DNA of 64,000 nucleotides, taken from contig NZ_LT606946.1 in assembly GCF_900095175.1 (NCBI RefSeq), forward strand, positions 846,058-910,057, given 5' to 3'. Origin of the DNA: Polynucleobacter necessarius. GTDB taxonomy: Bacteria; Pseudomonadota; Gammaproteobacteria; Burkholderiales; Burkholderiaceae. Position numbers and translations under genes: made by a program. A model generated the notes under the pieces. It did no database searches, was not told the origin of the DNA, and saw only the letters and a list, made by a program, of their open reading frames with translations. Positions 19,901 to 34,479 of the stretch are shown piece by piece; the first letter of the stretch is position 1, and each line of letters opens with the position of its first letter.

Positions 19901-20963
19901 AGCTCTTAGTGCCTATAGCCATGTGATTGCCAAACCTAATACCAATGGCCGTATTGAAATCTGGCGTGACGCTAAGAGCATCTTTGCAGAGCCACGTGAA
20001 GTGCTCCAAAAGATGTGGACAAATACTAGTTATCAGATTACTCGCTTACGTGATAACCCAGATTGTGCTGATAGTGAGTTTGCTCTCCTCGATAACATTG
20101 CCGATACTGGAATGTCACCAAAGCTGACATTTGATATTGCGGACGATATTGCAGCGCCATTCATAAACAAGAATGCTAGACCTAGAGTTGCTATATTGCG
20201 TGAGCAGGGCGTTAACTCCCACGTTGAAATGGCTTACGCCATGAACTGGGCTGGTTTTGATTCTTATGACGTGCACATGTCAGATTTACTCTCCGGTAAA
20301 TCCAAGTTAGATGATTTCCGTGGCTTGGTTGCCTGCGGTGGATTTAGCTACGGAGATGTATTGGGAGCTGGCGAGGGTTGGGCGAAAACCATTCTCTTTA
20401 ATGCTCAATTACGCGATCAGTTCTCCTCATTCTTCAATCGCCAAGATAGCTTCGCCTTAGGCGTCTGCAACGGTTGCCAAATGATGAGCAATCTTGCAGG
20501 AATCATTCCGGGTGCAGAGGCATGGCCTAAATTTACCCGTAATCAGTCTGAACAATACGAAGCTCGCCTTGTGATGGCTGAGGTAATGGCTTCGCCTTCG
20601 ATCTTCACCCAGGGGATGGCAGGCAGTCAATTGCCAATTGCGATTGCACATGGCGAGGGCTTTGCCAACTTTAGTCAACAGGGCAATCTAGAAACTCTTC
20701 AGAAGCAGGGCTTGGCCACCCTGCGGTTTGTGGATCACCAAGGCAACCCGACTGAAACTTATCCAATGAACCCGAATGGCTCGCCTGGCGGCTTAACGGG
20801 TGTAGCCACACCAGATGGTCGCTTCACAGTCATGATGCCGCATCCTGAGCGTGTATTTAGAGCTGTACAGATGAGCTGGGCGCCAAAGGAATGGTTGGAT
20901 ACGCCGGATGGTGCTAGCCCTTGGATGCGCTTATTCCGCAACGCTAGAGTCTGGGCAAAGTAA
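16932..20963 (+). CDS. purL: Phosphoribosylformylglycinamidine synthase PurL (FGAM synthetase)
   Basis: At 1343 residues this is the large single-chain enzyme of proteobacteria. It converts FGAR to FGAM in purine synthesis, using ATP and glutamine. The N-terminal PurS-like part is followed by the AIR-synthetase-like core ([15 protein letters not shown], then [16 protein letters not shown]). The C-terminal glutaminase domain has the nucleophile in GVCNGCQMM, with the His and Glu in [10 protein letters not shown]. No lesion was seen across the full length. The start at 16932 lies close behind the ABC ATPase gene, so shared transcription is possible. Confidence 0.97.
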   Translation: MSSFCCLPGANALSAFRQQRLLASLAAQGIQLESIEAQYLHFIWSESELNTKDKEVLESLLTYGQPFISQLKGGSLFSKAADKHSAIAIPRFGTVSPWASKATDIARQCGLDVLRIERGVQYAWQSKKSLSAQEEQLVLVALHDRMTEAVISNVNEASALYQSLPDQPFVRIPVLTEGRSALDRANQELGLALSEDEVLYLVENFIRLERNPSDVELIMFAQANSEHCRHKIFNSSWTIDGDDQEKSLFAMIRNSHQLQPEGTIVAYSDNSAVMVGAESETWSPKGQEHRYEKDMRLVHTLMKVETHNHPTAIAPFPGASTGAGGEIRDEGATGIGGRPKAGLTGFSVSNLNIPGTDLPWESEKYGKPERIATPLQIMIDGPLGGAAFNNEFGRPILGGYFRVFEQTLEGVRRGYHKPIMIAAGIGNIDSIYTAKKQIKAGHLFIQLGGPGMRIGMGGATGSSVATGTNTADLDFDSVQRGNPEMERRAQEVINSCIAMGQNNPIVSIHDVGAGGISNAFPELADSAGLGAQFQLRKVPLEESGMSPAEIWCNESQERYVLAIEAKDLELFKSLCERERCPFAVVGEATTERQLQLSDSKEVAGTDAAMPIDMPMEVLLGKPPRMHRDVTRVPQEFDELNVTDADLAQCIAWVLQQPTVASKSFLITIGDRTVGGLNARDPFVGPWQVPVADCAVTLMDYKGYRGEAMTMGERTPLAVIDAPAAAKMAVGEAITNLLAADIRRLEDVKLSANWMAACGAPGEDAKLYDSVQAIGMDLCPALGISIPVGKDSLSMATAWQEGNQAKKVVSPVSLIISAFAAVQDVRKTTTPLLKLKDESGAALETELILIDLGRDKNRMAGSILAQVLNQSGKSAPNVDHPEDLKALANAIIELRKADQLLAYHDRSDGGLFVCIAEMAFASHTGISINVDMIAVDVGQEADWGDAKNWAQQVSGRRHEQTMRALFNEELGAVIQIRKSDRDAVFTVLRKLALSAYSHVIAKPNTNGRIEIWRDAKSIFAEPREVLQKMWTNTSYQITRLRDNPDCADSEFALLDNIADTGMSPKLTFDIADDIAAPFINKNARPRVAILREQGVNSHVEMAYAMNWAGFDSYDVHMSDLLSGKSKLDDFRGLVACGGFSYGDVLGAGEGWAKTILFNAQLRDQFSSFFNRQDSFALGVCNGCQMMSNLAGIIPGAEAWPKFTRNQSEQYEARLVMAEVMASPSIFTQGMAGSQLPIAIAHGEGFANFSQQGNLETLQKQGLATLRFVDHQGNPTETYPMNPNGSPGGLTGVATPDGRFTVMMPHPERVFRAVQMSWAPKEWLDTPDGASPWMRLFRNARVWAK

Positions 20964-20967
20964 TTTA

Positions 20968-21744
20968 ATGTCAGATTCATCTATGGCAATGGAGCCGGTG
21001 ACATTTTCTGAGAGTGGTGGAGTACGTTATCTGCATTTTGGTAGCGAATTAATTCAGGGTGCGATGCGTATACGTGATCCAGATGAAATCTATCTGGAAT
21101 ACAACCAGCAAATGATGGCCTGGCTACTGTTTTTAGAAACTAAGCCTGGAATGCGTATTGCTCAACTTGGCCTAGGAACGGGTGCGCTCACGAAGTTTAC
21201 GCATCGCTATTGCCCGGCTGTAAAAACAACCGTTGTTGAGCTAAATCCTTCTGTAATTGTTTCAGCTAGAAGTATGTTTTTCACGCCAGATGATGACCGT
21301 CGCCTAGAAACTTTGCAAACTGATGCAAAGGCTTTTGTACAAAGCGCCAAGTATCAGAGTCACTTTGATGCAGTACAGGTTGATCTCTATGATGCTATTT
21401 GTGATGGCCCAGCTGCTAGCTCTCTCGACTTTTATAAGGGCTGTTACGACATCCTAAAATCGCCTGGCGTCTTAACAGTGAACTTGTTTTCTCGTCATAA
21501 GAGCTTCGATATCAATCTCAATAACATCTGTGAAGCCTTTGATAATCGCGTTTTGTTATTTCCGGAATCTCATGATTGCAATGTAGTGGCGATTGCTTTC
21601 AAAGGCCCACAATTAGATGTTGAGTGGAAGGAAGTCTCAAAGCGCGCTAAATTGATTATGGAAAAAACTGGGTTACCTACCAACTCATGGGCATCTGGCC
21701 TGAATAGAGAAAATGCCCATCAGGAAAATAAACTCTGCATCTAG
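20968..21744 (+). CDS. Spermidine-synthase-like methyltransferase-fold protein
   Basis: A 258-residue protein with the Rossmann-type fold of spermidine synthases. The glycine-rich loop is QLGLGTGALTKF, the acidic end of strand 2 is TVVELNP, and the motif IV region is DAVQVDLYDA. The catalytic aspartate segment of SpeE is modified, so polyamine synthesis is not certain. Many such SpeE-like proteins have no known substrate. An ATG at 20908 in frame would overlap the purL end, so I chose the ATG at 20968, four bases after the purL stop, which suggests translational coupling. A bidirectional terminator follows. Confidence 0.75.
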   Translation: MSDSSMAMEPVTFSESGGVRYLHFGSELIQGAMRIRDPDEIYLEYNQQMMAWLLFLETKPGMRIAQLGLGTGALTKFTHRYCPAVKTTVVELNPSVIVSARSMFFTPDDDRRLETLQTDAKAFVQSAKYQSHFDAVQVDLYDAICDGPAASSLDFYKGCYDILKSPGVLTVNLFSRHKSFDINLNNICEAFDNRVLLFPESHDCNVVAIAFKGPQLDVEWKEVSKRAKLIMEKTGLPTNSWASGLNRENAHQENKLCI

Positions 21745-21760
21745 CTAAATTTAGATAAGA

Positions 21761-21789
21761 AAAAAGGCGATCAACGGATCGCCTTTTTT
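21761..21789. terminator. Bidirectional rho-independent terminator
   Basis: A perfect 12-bp stem (AAAAAGGCGATC / GATCGCCTTTTT) with an AACG loop lies between the convergent spermidine-synthase-like gene and acnB. The A-run on one side and T-run on the other make it work in both directions. Confidence 0.9.
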
Positions 21790-21818
21790 ATTGCCCCAAC
21801 TTCAGGGCTCATTAATGC

Positions 21819-24404
21819 TTAGACTGTCACTGTGTCAGCAACATCACTGAATGACTTAATCTTGTCAAAGTTCATGTACTTATAAACTTCACCAGCTTTA
21901 GCATTCAAAGACTCAATTTGCTCGAAGTATTCCTGTGGCGTTGGTAGGCGACCCAAGAGTGCGGCAACGGCAGAAAGTTCAGCAGAAGCGAGGTACACAC
22001 GTGTATCGATACCTAAACGGTTCGGGAAGTTGCGAGTTGAAGTGGAGACCGCTGTGGAACCTTTGCGGATCTGCGCCTGGTTACCCATGCAGAGTGAGCA
22101 GCCCGGAGTTTCCATACGTGCACCAGTAGCGCCCAGGATGCCGTAATAGCCTTCTTCGGTCAGAATCATCTGGTCCATCTTAGTTGGAGGTGCTACCCAC
22201 AGGCGGGTAGGCATATCCTTTTTGCCCTGAAGAACTTGGCCAGCTGCACGGAAGTGACCAATGTTGGTCATGCAAGAGCCGATAAACACTTCATCGATTT
22301 TCTCGCCAGATACTTCAGACAGGAACTTCACGTCATCTGGATCGTTAGGGCAGGCCAAGATTGGCTCCTTAATTTCGCTCATATCGATTTCGATTACTTC
22401 GGCATAGCCTGCATTGGCATCAGCCTTAAGCAAGTCAGGCTTAGCGATCCAAGCTTCCATCGCTTTGATGCGACGACCTAGAGTACGCTTATCTTCGTAG
22501 CCATTAGCGATCATCCACTTCATCAAAGTGATGTTGGAGCGCATGTATTCAATGATCGGCTCTTTGCTTAATTGAATCGCGCAACCAGCGGCAGAGCGTT
22601 CTGCTGAAGCATCAGACAACTCAAACGCTTGCTCAACTTTGAGGTCAGGCAAACCTTCGATTTCTAAGATGCGGCCAGAGAAAACGTTTTTCTTGTTTTG
22701 TTTTTCAACAGTCAACAAGCCTTTCTTGATAGCGTACAAAGGAATCGCATTTACCAAGTCACGCAAAGTGATGCCAGGCTGCATTTTTCCTTTGAAGCGA
22801 ACCAAGACTGACTCAGGCATATCCAATGGCATTACGCCAGTAGCAGCAGCAAAGGCAACTAAGCCAGAGCCAGCAGGGAAGGAGATGCCGATTGGGAAGC
22901 GGGTATGACTATCACCACCAGTACCGCAGGTATCTGGCAAGAGCAAACGATTTAACCAGCTATGGATCACGCCATCGCCTGGACGTAATGCAACACCACC
23001 GCGGTTAGTCATAAACGTTGGTAACTCATGGTGAGTGCGAATATCAACTGGTTTTGGATAAGCAGATGTATGGCAGAAAGACTGCATGACTAAGTCAGCA
23101 GAGAATCCTAAACAGGCCAAATCTTTCAATTCATCACGGGTCATTGGACCAGTGGTGTCTTGTGAGCCAACTGTTGTCATGTGTGGCTCGCAATATGTAT
23201 CTGAGCGTACGCCTTGACCTTCTGGCAATCCACAAGCACGGCCAACCATCTTCTGTGCCAAGCTGAAACCTTTTTTGTTATCAGGCGGGCTAACCGGGAT
23301 GCGGAATTCTGTAGAGGCTGGCAAGCCAAGTGCTGCGCGCGCTTTGGCTGTGAGGTCACGACTGACGATCAAAGGAATTCGACCACCGGCACGAACTTCA
23401 TCCAAAATTACGGGTGACTTGAGTGAGAAAGAAGCAATTTCTTTGCCATTCTTAAATGCCTTACCTTCGTATGGACGCAATTCAATTTCATCGCCCATAT
23501 TCATATCGGAAACATCGAGCTCGATTGGTAATGCGCCAGCATCTTCCATCGTATTGAAGAAGATTGGAGCAATCTTGGTGCCCAAGCAAACACCACCAAA
23601 GCGCTTGTTCGGAACAAATGGAATGTCTTGACCAGTCCACCACAACACAGAGTTGGTTGCAGATTTACGTGAAGATCCTGTACCAACAACGTCACCAACG
23701 TAAGCAATTTGATTGCCTTTTTTCTGGAGGGCTTCAATTTGCTTCATTGGGCCGCGAACACCTGCCTCGTCTGGCTCAATGCCTGGACGTGGGTTCTTCA
23801 ACATAATGGTTGCATGTAGTGGGATGTCTGGGCGACTCCATGCATCAGGAGCTGGGGACAGGTCGTCGGTATTAGTTTCACCAGTGACTTTGAATACGGT
23901 AAGTTTCATGCTTTCAGGCACAGCAGGGCGGCTTGTAAACCACTCGGCATCAGCCCAGCTTTGCAATACTTCCTTAGCCTGTGCATTGCCTTTTTCTGCT
24001 AATTCCTGAACATCATGGAAATAGTCAAACATTAATAATGTCTTTTTCAATGCTGCTGCTGCAGTAGCTGCGCACTCAGAGTCGGAGAGCAACTCTACTA
24101 GTGGCTTAATGTTGTAGCCACCGAGCATAGTACCCAAGAGTTCTGTTGCTTTGATACGTGAAATCAAAGGTGTTTTCTCGGTACCCTTAGCAACAGCATC
24201 CAAAAACTCTGCTTTTACTTTAGCTGCTTCATCAACACCTGCAGGCACGCGATTAGTAATGAGTTCAACCAACTCCGCCTCTTTTCCCTTTGGAGGATTT
24301 TTGAGCAAGCCAACCAGTTCGGCTGTTTGATCTTTAGTCAGGGGGAGGGCTGGAATTCCAAGGGCTGCGCGTTCGGCAACTTGGGCGTTGTAGGCTTCTA
24401 GCAT
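21819..24404 (-). CDS. acnB: Aconitate hydratase B
   Basis: An 861-residue AcnB, interconverting citrate and isocitrate in the TCA cycle, and probably also 2-methylisocitrate. The order of domains is that of AcnB (HEAT-like first, then the swivel domain, then the cluster domains). Iron-sulfur and active-site segments are [25 protein letters not shown] and [14 protein letters not shown]. The frame is open further upstream to 24515, but the start at 24404 ([12 protein letters not shown]) matches the family and has an AGGA Shine-Dalgarno. A perfect palindrome lies about 90 bases upstream, described separately. Confidence 0.96.
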   Translation of the reverse strand: MLEAYNAQVAERAALGIPALPLTKDQTAELVGLLKNPPKGKEAELVELITNRVPAGVDEAAKVKAEFLDAVAKGTEKTPLISRIKATELLGTMLGGYNIKPLVELLSDSECAATAAAALKKTLLMFDYFHDVQELAEKGNAQAKEVLQSWADAEWFTSRPAVPESMKLTVFKVTGETNTDDLSPAPDAWSRPDIPLHATIMLKNPRPGIEPDEAGVRGPMKQIEALQKKGNQIAYVGDVVGTGSSRKSATNSVLWWTGQDIPFVPNKRFGGVCLGTKIAPIFFNTMEDAGALPIELDVSDMNMGDEIELRPYEGKAFKNGKEIASFSLKSPVILDEVRAGGRIPLIVSRDLTAKARAALGLPASTEFRIPVSPPDNKKGFSLAQKMVGRACGLPEGQGVRSDTYCEPHMTTVGSQDTTGPMTRDELKDLACLGFSADLVMQSFCHTSAYPKPVDIRTHHELPTFMTNRGGVALRPGDGVIHSWLNRLLLPDTCGTGGDSHTRFPIGISFPAGSGLVAFAAATGVMPLDMPESVLVRFKGKMQPGITLRDLVNAIPLYAIKKGLLTVEKQNKKNVFSGRILEIEGLPDLKVEQAFELSDASAERSAAGCAIQLSKEPIIEYMRSNITLMKWMIANGYEDKRTLGRRIKAMEAWIAKPDLLKADANAGYAEVIEIDMSEIKEPILACPNDPDDVKFLSEVSGEKIDEVFIGSCMTNIGHFRAAGQVLQGKKDMPTRLWVAPPTKMDQMILTEEGYYGILGATGARMETPGCSLCMGNQAQIRKGSTAVSTSTRNFPNRLGIDTRVYLASAELSAVAALLGRLPTPQEYFEQIESLNAKAGEVYKYMNFDKIKSFSDVADTVTV

Positions 24405-26440
<2,036 letters not shown>

Positions 26441-26449
26441 GAGAAATAG

Positions 26450-28634
<2,185 letters not shown>

Positions 28635-28655
28635 TCACTCGCTGGTTTTTAGTCT

Positions 28656-29006
28656 ATGCGTATCGCCATCTACTCTATGCTGTTATTGCTGATTGCAATA
28701 CAGTATCCACTTTGGTTGGGTAGGGGTGGGTGGCTCAAGGTTTATGAAATGGAGAGGCAGCTCGATTTGCAGCGGGCTAAAAATAGCCTGCTCAGCTTGC
28801 GCAATGCCAAACTCACTGGTGATGTGAAAGATTTAAAAGAGGGTACCCGCGCAATTGAAGAACGTGCTCGTGTTGAGCATGGCATGATTAAGGATGGTGA
28901 ATTTTTCGTTCAAATTTTGCCAACTGAAAAACCCACTGCAAATGATGCAGATGGCGTGAAGCCAACAAGCACTAAACGCTGGTACTGTTTCCTAGTGACC
29001 GCTTGA
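28656..29006 (+). CDS. ftsB: Cell division protein FtsB
   Basis: A 116-residue bitopic membrane protein. One membrane segment covers about residues 4-20, followed by an LGRGGWLKVYEME stretch and a coiled coil (roughly residues 28-62, with leucine/glutamate heptads) that in FtsB pairs with FtsL and FtsQ in the divisome. The ERARVEHGMIKDGEFFVQI end is typical of the family. Its position right after eno supports the call. The last 15 bases overlap the 3' end of the convergent hslO. Confidence 0.9.
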   Translation: MRIAIYSMLLLLIAIQYPLWLGRGGWLKVYEMERQLDLQRAKNSLLSLRNAKLTGDVKDLKEGTRAIEERARVEHGMIKDGEFFVQILPTEKPTANDADGVKPTSTKRWYCFLVTA

Positions 29007-29957
29007 TGGCGGCCTCGTTGCATCTGTTAACAAATCTGTTTTAAAAACTTGCCCACAATCAACGGCGTCAAAGCGATAGGCCTTGGCACAAAAATCACAC
29101 TCAGTCTCTACCGCACCTTGCTCTGCAAGAATGCTTTCAACCTCCTCTTCGCCCAGCATTCTGAGGACATCGGCCACCTTGGCGCGCGAACAACGACAAC
29201 TAAAACGAACAGGGCGAGCTGGGAAACTGCGGACACCACTTTCTACTGACTCTTCCAAGAAAAGTCGACGCAGTATGGTTTCGGGCGAAAGGGTTAGCAA
29301 TTCTTCATTTGTAATCGTCTCACCAAGAGTCTGAATTCTGGTCCAGCCTTCAGCTACAAGTTGCGGATCTAGGTGGGTATGATCCCCAGAGTCAGGTAAG
29401 CGCTGCAAAAGCAACCCACCTACATGGGTGTCGTTTGATGCCAGCCAAATCCGGGTATCTAGCTGCTCTGAATTTTGCATGTACAAAGCAATGGCTTCAG
29501 CAGCACTAGTAACGGGCTTAATAACCGTGCCACGATGCTCTTGGAGGGCCACAATGCCTTGATAGGGCGGTTGACTGGGCTGACGGTCCGAAGGGTCTAG
29601 GGTAATGACGAGGCGACCAGTATTGTCTGCGTCTAGTAATTCACCTAGCGTGGCGTTGGGATCAATACTATCTGCCTCTACGGAGAGTTTGACTGTGGCG
29701 CGCATAGTTAGATCAGATTTGCATTCAACCACGAGAAGCTGAATAGGACCTTTACTCTGGGCTTGAATAATCAAGGTCCCATCAAATTTAAGGCTGGCGC
29801 TCAAGAGGGTCGCTGCGCCCACAAAGTCACCCAGCATTCGGCGCACTACAGGAGGATCATTACGACGCTCCAAAACGGCCTGCCAGGCACTACTAATGGA
29901 AACAATTTCCCCACGGACCGGGGCGCCATCACACATAAATACAAGTAATTCGTTCAT
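28992..29957 (-). CDS. hslO: Hsp33, redox-regulated chaperone
   Basis: A 321-residue Hsp33. The C-terminal zinc-binding redox switch is visible as CRC in FSCRCSRAKVADVL and CDFC in ETECDFCAKAYRF; these four cysteines hold zinc when reduced and form disulfides under oxidative stress, activating the chaperone. The N-terminal holdase domain includes the LLSASLKFDGTLIIQAQSKGP segment. Its 3' end overlaps ftsB, and a divergent gltX lies on the other side. No convincing sigma-32 site was seen. Confidence 0.95.
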   Translation of the reverse strand: MNELLVFMCDGAPVRGEIVSISSAWQAVLERRNDPPVVRRMLGDFVGAATLLSASLKFDGTLIIQAQSKGPIQLLVVECKSDLTMRATVKLSVEADSIDPNATLGELLDADNTGRLVITLDPSDRQPSQPPYQGIVALQEHRGTVIKPVTSAAEAIALYMQNSEQLDTRIWLASNDTHVGGLLLQRLPDSGDHTHLDPQLVAEGWTRIQTLGETITNEELLTLSPETILRRLFLEESVESGVRSFPARPVRFSCRCSRAKVADVLRMLGEEEVESILAEQGAVETECDFCAKAYRFDAVDCGQVFKTDLLTDATRPPSSGH

Positions 29958-30024
29958 AGGTGAAAGTATCCACTTTTTTCAGAATTGAGTCCTAAATGGC
30001 CAATTTCTAAGCTGACCTGAGATA

Positions 30025-31428
30025 ATGTCATTTATGCAAATACGTACACGATTCGCCCCCAGTCCAACGGGCTTTATTCATTTGGGCAACCTGCGCAGCG
30101 CTTTATACCCATGGGCTTTTGCTCGCCACAATAAGGGTGACTTTATTCTGCGCATCGAGGATACCGATATTGAGCGTTCTACCCAAGAAGCGGTAGACGT
30201 CATCATTGAGGGTATGGCCTGGCTTGGCCTTGATTTGGATGAGGGCCCGATTTACCAGATGCAACGCATTGATCGTTACCGTGAAGTTGTGAAGCAGATG
30301 TTGGATGCTGGTCTTGCATACCCTTGTTATATGAGCGAAGAAGAGCTTAATAAGCTCCGCGACCATCAGATGGCCAATAAAGAAAAGCCTCGCTATAACG
30401 GTCAATGGCGCCCAGAGCCAGGAAAAACACTGCCAGCAATACCTGAAGGTTTTCTGCCGATAATTCGCTTTAAGAACCCTATAGGTGGATCCGTTATCTG
30501 GGAAGACGCAGTTAAAGGCAAAATCGAAATTAGCAATGATGAGTTGGATGATTTAGTGATTGCTCGACCCGACGGCACTCCGACCTATAACTTCTGCGTT
30601 GTGGTGGATGATCTCGATATGAACATCACCCACGTCATTCGCGGTGATGATCATGTGAATAACACGCCTCGCCAAATCAATATCATGAAGGCGCTTGGCG
30701 GAACACCACCGGTATATGCCCATTTACCAACAGTCCTCAATGACTCTGGCGAAAAAATGAGCAAGCGTAATGGCGCTATGAGCGTGCGTGATTACCAAAA
30801 AGCAGGTTATTTGCCAGAAGCCATTCTGAATTACCTGGCAAGGTTAGGGTGGTCCCATGGTGATGCGGAGATTTTTACTAAAGAGCAGTTTATTAATTGG
30901 TTTGATCTAGACAGTCTCGGCCGCTCACCCGCACAACATAACCCTGAAAAATTACTTTGGCTTAATCATCAATATATTCAGAATGCCGATCCCGCTATCT
31001 TGGCAGAGGCCACTAAGCCATTCGCTCACGAGTTAGGCATCGATACAGAAAATGGTCCAGACTTTGTTCAAGTCGTGGGATTATTGAAAGATCGTGCTAA
31101 CACACTGATAGAAATTGCAGAAGGCGCAAAGCTTTTTTATCTACCTGCACCCGCACATAGTGCAGAGCAAATCACTGCAAACATTCCCGCTGAAATCATC
31201 CCGGCATTAAAAGATTTGATCGAGGCGGTTAAATTAGCAGAGCATACAAAAGCAGCTTATGGGCTTGCTTTTAAAGAAGTTTTAGCCAAGCACCAGATCA
31301 AAATGCCAGCCTTAGCTATGCCTGTTCGCTACGCCTTATTTGCGACAACACAGACCCCGGCGATTGATTCTGTCATGGTTGTTTTGGGTAAGGATGAGGT
31401 CGTACAAAGGCTTTCCAAGGTCGTCTAG
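30025..31428 (+). CDS. gltX: Glutamyl-tRNA synthetase
   Basis: A 467-residue class I synthetase charging tRNA-Glu. The HIGH-type motif is [13 protein letters not shown] and the KMSKS-type motif is [15 protein letters not shown]. Two in-frame ATG codons compete (30025 and 30034), and the second gives the common [12 protein letters not shown] start. I list the first because both are equally supported. A tRNA operon that includes tRNA-Glu, its own substrate, follows 82 bases downstream. Confidence 0.96.
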   Translation: MSFMQIRTRFAPSPTGFIHLGNLRSALYPWAFARHNKGDFILRIEDTDIERSTQEAVDVIIEGMAWLGLDLDEGPIYQMQRIDRYREVVKQMLDAGLAYPCYMSEEELNKLRDHQMANKEKPRYNGQWRPEPGKTLPAIPEGFLPIIRFKNPIGGSVIWEDAVKGKIEISNDELDDLVIARPDGTPTYNFCVVVDDLDMNITHVIRGDDHVNNTPRQINIMKALGGTPPVYAHLPTVLNDSGEKMSKRNGAMSVRDYQKAGYLPEAILNYLARLGWSHGDAEIFTKEQFINWFDLDSLGRSPAQHNPEKLLWLNHQYIQNADPAILAEATKPFAHELGIDTENGPDFVQVVGLLKDRANTLIEIAEGAKLFYLPAPAHSAEQITANIPAEIIPALKDLIEAVKLAEHTKAAYGLAFKEVLAKHQIKMPALAMPVRYALFATTQTPAIDSVMVVLGKDEVVQRLSKVV

Positions 31429-31436
31429 AGCATAAT

Positions 31437-31466
31437 TTGCGTCCTCCTACAAAAATAGGATAAAAT
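31437..31466 (+). promoter_or_regulatory. Candidate sigma-70 promoter of the tRNA-Ala/Glu/Asp operon
   Basis: TTGCGT, an 18-base spacer and TAAAAT fit a sigma-70 promoter. Transcription would start near 31473, about 37 bases before the mature 5' end of tRNA-Ala. Confidence 0.5.
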
Positions 31467-31509
31467 CTTAGATTGATTTGAGTGTCTTGTAGATTTTTAA
31501 CGAGATTAC

Positions 31510-31585
<76 letters not shown>

Positions 31586-31625
31586 AGCATTTAAAATAGC
31601 GGTATTAGTTTTAGCAGTAGTCCAG

Positions 31626-31701
31626 GTCCCCATCGTCTAGAGGCCCAGGACATCACCCTTTCACGGTGAGTACGGGGGTTCGAATCCCCCTGGGGACGCC
31701 A
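31626..31701 (+). tRNA. tRNA-Glu (anticodon UUC)
   Basis: 76 bases with acceptor stem GTCCCCA / TGGGGAC, anticodon loop CTTTCAC giving TTC, T arm GGGGGTTCGAATCCCCC, discriminator G and encoded CCA. It lies 40 bases after tRNA-Ala. Confidence 0.95.
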
Positions 31702-31757
31702 AAATTTTTGGCTAGTTGTGAGCAGTAAGTAGTGACACAAGTAGCACTCGCTGTATT

Positions 31758-31834
31758 GGAGCGGTAGTTCAGTTGGTTAGAATATCGGCCTGTCACGCCG
31801 AGGGTCGCGGGTTCGAGTCCCGTCCGCTCCGCCA
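31758..31834 (+). tRNA. tRNA-Asp (anticodon GUC)
   Basis: 77 bases with acceptor stem GGAGCGG / CCGCTCC, anticodon loop CTGTCAC giving GTC, T arm GCGGGTTCGAGTCCCGT, and encoded GCCA end. It is the last gene of the three-tRNA operon. Confidence 0.95.
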
Positions 31835-31842
31835 ATAACAAT

Positions 31843-31868
31843 AAAAAAGGGCCTTTTGGCCCTTTTTT
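31843..31868. terminator. Bidirectional rho-independent terminator after the tRNA operon
   Basis: An 11-bp perfect stem (AAAAAAGGGCC / GGCCCTTTTTT) with a TTTT loop. It ends the tRNA operon on the plus strand and can serve the convergent exonuclease gene on the minus strand. Confidence 0.92.
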
Positions 31869-31883
31869 ATTTCCCCATCCCTA

Positions 31884-32942
31884 TCAGTAAGAAAGTCTTG
31901 CATAGGGTGTTTTCTTGGAAGCTTCAATCGCTTGCCCAAGCGTAATAATCCCACGCTCTTCCAATAGAGGAACTAGCTTTAAAAATACTTGCGCTGTAGC
32001 GACTGCATCAGAGCAGGCATTGTGACGATGCTCAATTTGCACCCCTAAGAGCGCCATACTGGATTCCAGGCTATGAAGTGGCTGATTTGGGTAGGTTACT
32101 GCTGAAAGCAACAAGGTATCAATAACAGGTTGCTTAAAGGCGATATGGATTGACTGCTCTTTTAACTGCAAAAACCGCATATCAAATGCAACGTTATGGC
32201 CAAGTAGTACGCTGCCATCGCAAAACTCATAAAAAATTGGTAACACCTGATCAATGGTGGGCTTTCCATCTACTTCTGTTTGGGTTATTCCATGAATTTT
32301 GATACTCTCTGCAGAAATTGAGCGCCTTGGGTCAATGAGGGCTTCAAAGGTCTCATCGGTATGGATCTTTTCACTGGAGACTTTTAGTGCACCAATCTGA
32401 ATAATTTCATCGCCATGACTCGGTTGCAAGCCCGTTGTTTCAGTATCAAACGCTGTGTAAATAAGACTCGCCAATGGCCTATCCAATAGTGAGGCATCTG
32501 CCGATCTATCACATAGTGATTGATAGATGGAAATCTGCTCTTTAATTTTTTCTTCAATCTCATCAATCTTGTGATCCCGTTGATCAGCCAAGCGATTCAT
32601 GGCATGAATGACTTCACGCAATTCTGGTGGACCCTGAAGTTCAAGGCGCAATTCTCGATTGCTATTGAGCATAACTTTAAGGCGCTCTGAGGTAGCGGCA
32701 ATACCAGTGACATATGTATTAAACAGTCGATTGAGCACCACAAAGCCCAATATCAAAGCACCTAAGGTGAGCGCAACTCCAAGAGGAAAAAGCTGCTATA
32801 AATACTGAAGAAAAATAGCGCGGTGCTCCTCGACCCCTTCGAACCAAGCATATGAGCCAAGTGCCAAAAAGGGGCCTGACATTAGCACTGCCATGACAAT
32901 AACGGCAATTAAATAACGCTGCCGAGCTGTTAGCTTTTCCAT
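31884..32942 (-). pseudogene. Membrane-anchored DnaQ-type 3'-5' exonuclease with an in-frame amber codon
   Basis: The full frame starts at the ATG at 32942, preceded by an AAGGGGAA Shine-Dalgarno, and encodes a first membrane segment (about residues 11-31) and a short loop. It then meets TAG at codon 49 (32796-32798). Beyond the stop the same frame continues with a second membrane segment (about 52-72), a HAMP-like linker and coiled region, and a complete DEDDh exonuclease domain: FDTETTGL (Exo I), LLGHNVAFDMRFL (Exo II) and HNACSDAVATAQVF (Exo III). A Gln codon (CAG) one transition away would restore a roughly 352-residue protein. Restart at TTG 32756 could still make a truncated enzyme. Related proteins are annotated as polymerase III epsilon-like exonucleases. 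Confidence 0.75.
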
Positions 32943-33019
32943 GAATTCCCCCTTGATAGATTATGCTTATTCCGGTGACAGAATCGATCTATCACACTTA
33001 AATGTACTCTATTGAAGAG

Positions 33020-33850
33020 TTATATCTTTTTTTGATTACTTGAAGGCGGTTTAGGTGCCGCTTTGTAGATGGGCTCAACCGCTGGCATTAGAGCAGTTAA
33101 TTGTTCAATACGAGTTTCGCCAGAAGGGTGTGTTGATAGGAACTCAGGAGAGCTTTTATCTTTGGTGGCTCTTAGCATCTTTTGCCATACGCTAATTGCA
33201 CCCCTGGGGTTATAGCCTGCTCTTGCTGCCAACTCCAACCCAATTGCATCTGCTTCAGACTCATTCTCTCGTGAGTTAGGTAAAACGATTGCGTAGTGGG
33301 CCACCTGATTGGCAGCGCTTACTGCAGAACCATAGGGGCCAGCTAGAACTGAAGCAATATTTACTAATACATTTTGCGCTACCGCTTGAGATACGCGCTC
33401 CCTACCATGCTCTCTTAATGCATGGGCAATCTCATGACCCATGATGGCAGCTATTTCATCATCATTAAGATTGAGTTGTTCAATTATTCCGGTGTAGAAA
33501 GTAATCTTTCCACCAGGTGCGCAGGTAGCATTCAGTATTGGCGCATCAATGAGGGTTAGTTGCCAATCCCATTGCCTGGTGTCATCTCTAAATGCCTCAG
33601 TCTGGGGAATTAACCTATTGGCAATCAACTTTAAGCGATTGTAAGTAGGCCCAGAGCTAACCAGTATATTTTTCTCTTTTGCTTTTTGATTCTGTTCGCT
33701 GTAACTTACAGCAGAAAGGCGATTCACCTCTTCGGATAAAGCCATCATGAACTGTGATCGGTTTACGCCAACTGCTCCCGGGCGAGTGGTGTTAGCACAA
33801 GCTGAGAGTAGGGCGACAAGTGCAAGGACCCAATAGATGCGAATGCTCAA
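33020..33850 (-). CDS. M48-family metalloprotease lipoprotein
   Basis: A 276-residue protein with a lipoprotein signal (lipobox LLSAC, modified Cys18), so it is probably anchored at the inner face of the outer membrane. The zinc-binding HEIAH is at residues 139-143 and the third ligand lies in the SEADAIG segment near residue 199. The fold and length match the LoiP/YggG-type quality-control proteases rather than the larger BepA, which also has TPR repeats missing here. Substrates are unknown, and outer-membrane protein turnover is the likely role. The gene runs in the same direction as the exonuclease-type gene downstream. Confidence 0.85.
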   Translation of the reverse strand: MSIRIYWVLALVALLSACANTTRPGAVGVNRSQFMMALSEEVNRLSAVSYSEQNQKAKEKNILVSSGPTYNRLKLIANRLIPQTEAFRDDTRQWDWQLTLIDAPILNATCAPGGKITFYTGIIEQLNLNDDEIAAIMGHEIAHALREHGRERVSQAVAQNVLVNIASVLAGPYGSAVSAANQVAHYAIVLPNSRENESEADAIGLELAARAGYNPRGAISVWQKMLRATKDKSSPEFLSTHPSGETRIEQLTALMPAVEPIYKAAPKPPSSNQKKI

Positions 33851-33879
33851 ATGAGATCCCTGCGTTTACTCAATACTTT

Positions 33880-34479
33880 TTACTTCTTTTTCGGGGTGGT
33901 GATAGATGCAGCCATTGCATCAAAATAAATCACCTTAACTTGTTCGCCAACATTTACATCGGCTAACAGCTGCGGGTTCTTTACTGTTACGACGGTAACT
34001 TTCCCACTAGGTCCCTTAACGGAAACAAGCTTCTTAGGGCGGTCTACAGCAATGATGTCAGCAATGATGGTAGTGGTGTTGGTAATCGTGCGCGTTGGCT
34101 TTTCACCGGGCTTAGAGGCAACCTCAGAGGAAGTTTCCACTTTGCTACGAATTCCATCACTCTTAGTCTTGATCAGTTCAATTGCAACAGCGAGTTGATA
34201 GGTTACGCTCAGCTGGTCACCTTTTTTGATTTGATCAAAGTTTTTGATCTCAGGGCCTGCAACGAATTTGGATTCACCTTCATTGTTTTTAAAGAAAATT
34301 GTGCGTGTTTTCTTATCAATCTTAGTAACGGTACCCTCATACAGCTGAAAAATATTGTCAGTAACAGCAGCATCAACCACAACCGCATTTGGTGCGCTAG
34401 AGGTTTGAGCCATTGTGAGTGCAGGGCCTGCTAAAAGGGCGGCGGCTACAAGGGTAACTGGGGTGAATTTGATTTTCAT
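33880..34479 (-). CDS. Hypothetical periplasmic protein with two similar beta-rich repeats
   Basis: 199 residues with a clear signal peptide (positive start, hydrophobic core VTLVAAALLAGPAL, cleavage near AQT at about residue 25). I do not recognise the family. The mature part contains two similar units of about 55 residues. One starts at GTVTKIDKKTRTIFFK and ends in KKGDQLSVTYQ; the other starts at ADIIAVDRPKKLVSVK and ends in NVGEQVKVIYFD. Each has the pattern of a small OB- or SH3-like barrel. It is followed 29 bases downstream by the M48 lipoprotease gene, so they may be cotranscribed. Confidence 0.7.
   Translation of the reverse strand: MKIKFTPVTLVAAALLAGPALTMAQTSSAPNAVVVDAAVTDNIFQLYEGTVTKIDKKTRTIFFKNNEGESKFVAGPEIKNFDQIKKGDQLSVTYQLAVAIELIKTKSDGIRSKVETSSEVASKPGEKPTRTITNTTTIIADIIAVDRPKKLVSVKGPSGKVTVVTVKNPQLLADVNVGEQVKVIYFDAMAASITTPKKK

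Noticed and set aside
22236..23806. Several plus-strand open frames of 60-118 codons antisense to acnB
   Set aside because: They are shadows of a strongly codon-biased gene on the other strand, without start signals or recognisable families.
31653..31841. Minus-strand 62-codon frame (LAERTGLEPATLGVTG) across tRNA-Glu and tRNA-Asp
   Set aside because: It is a known type of spurious translation of tRNA gene antisense; the DNA is fully explained by two tRNAs and the terminator.
32796..32804. Stop-codon readthrough signal TAG CAG CTT
   Set aside because: The resemblance to a viral CARYYA-type readthrough context is incomplete and not known as a bacterial signal; a simple point mutation is enough.
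32757..33019. Gap upstream of the exonuclease as a non-coding region
   Set aside because: Most of it is the N-terminal part of the same gene before the amber codon, with a Shine-Dalgarno and a membrane segment.
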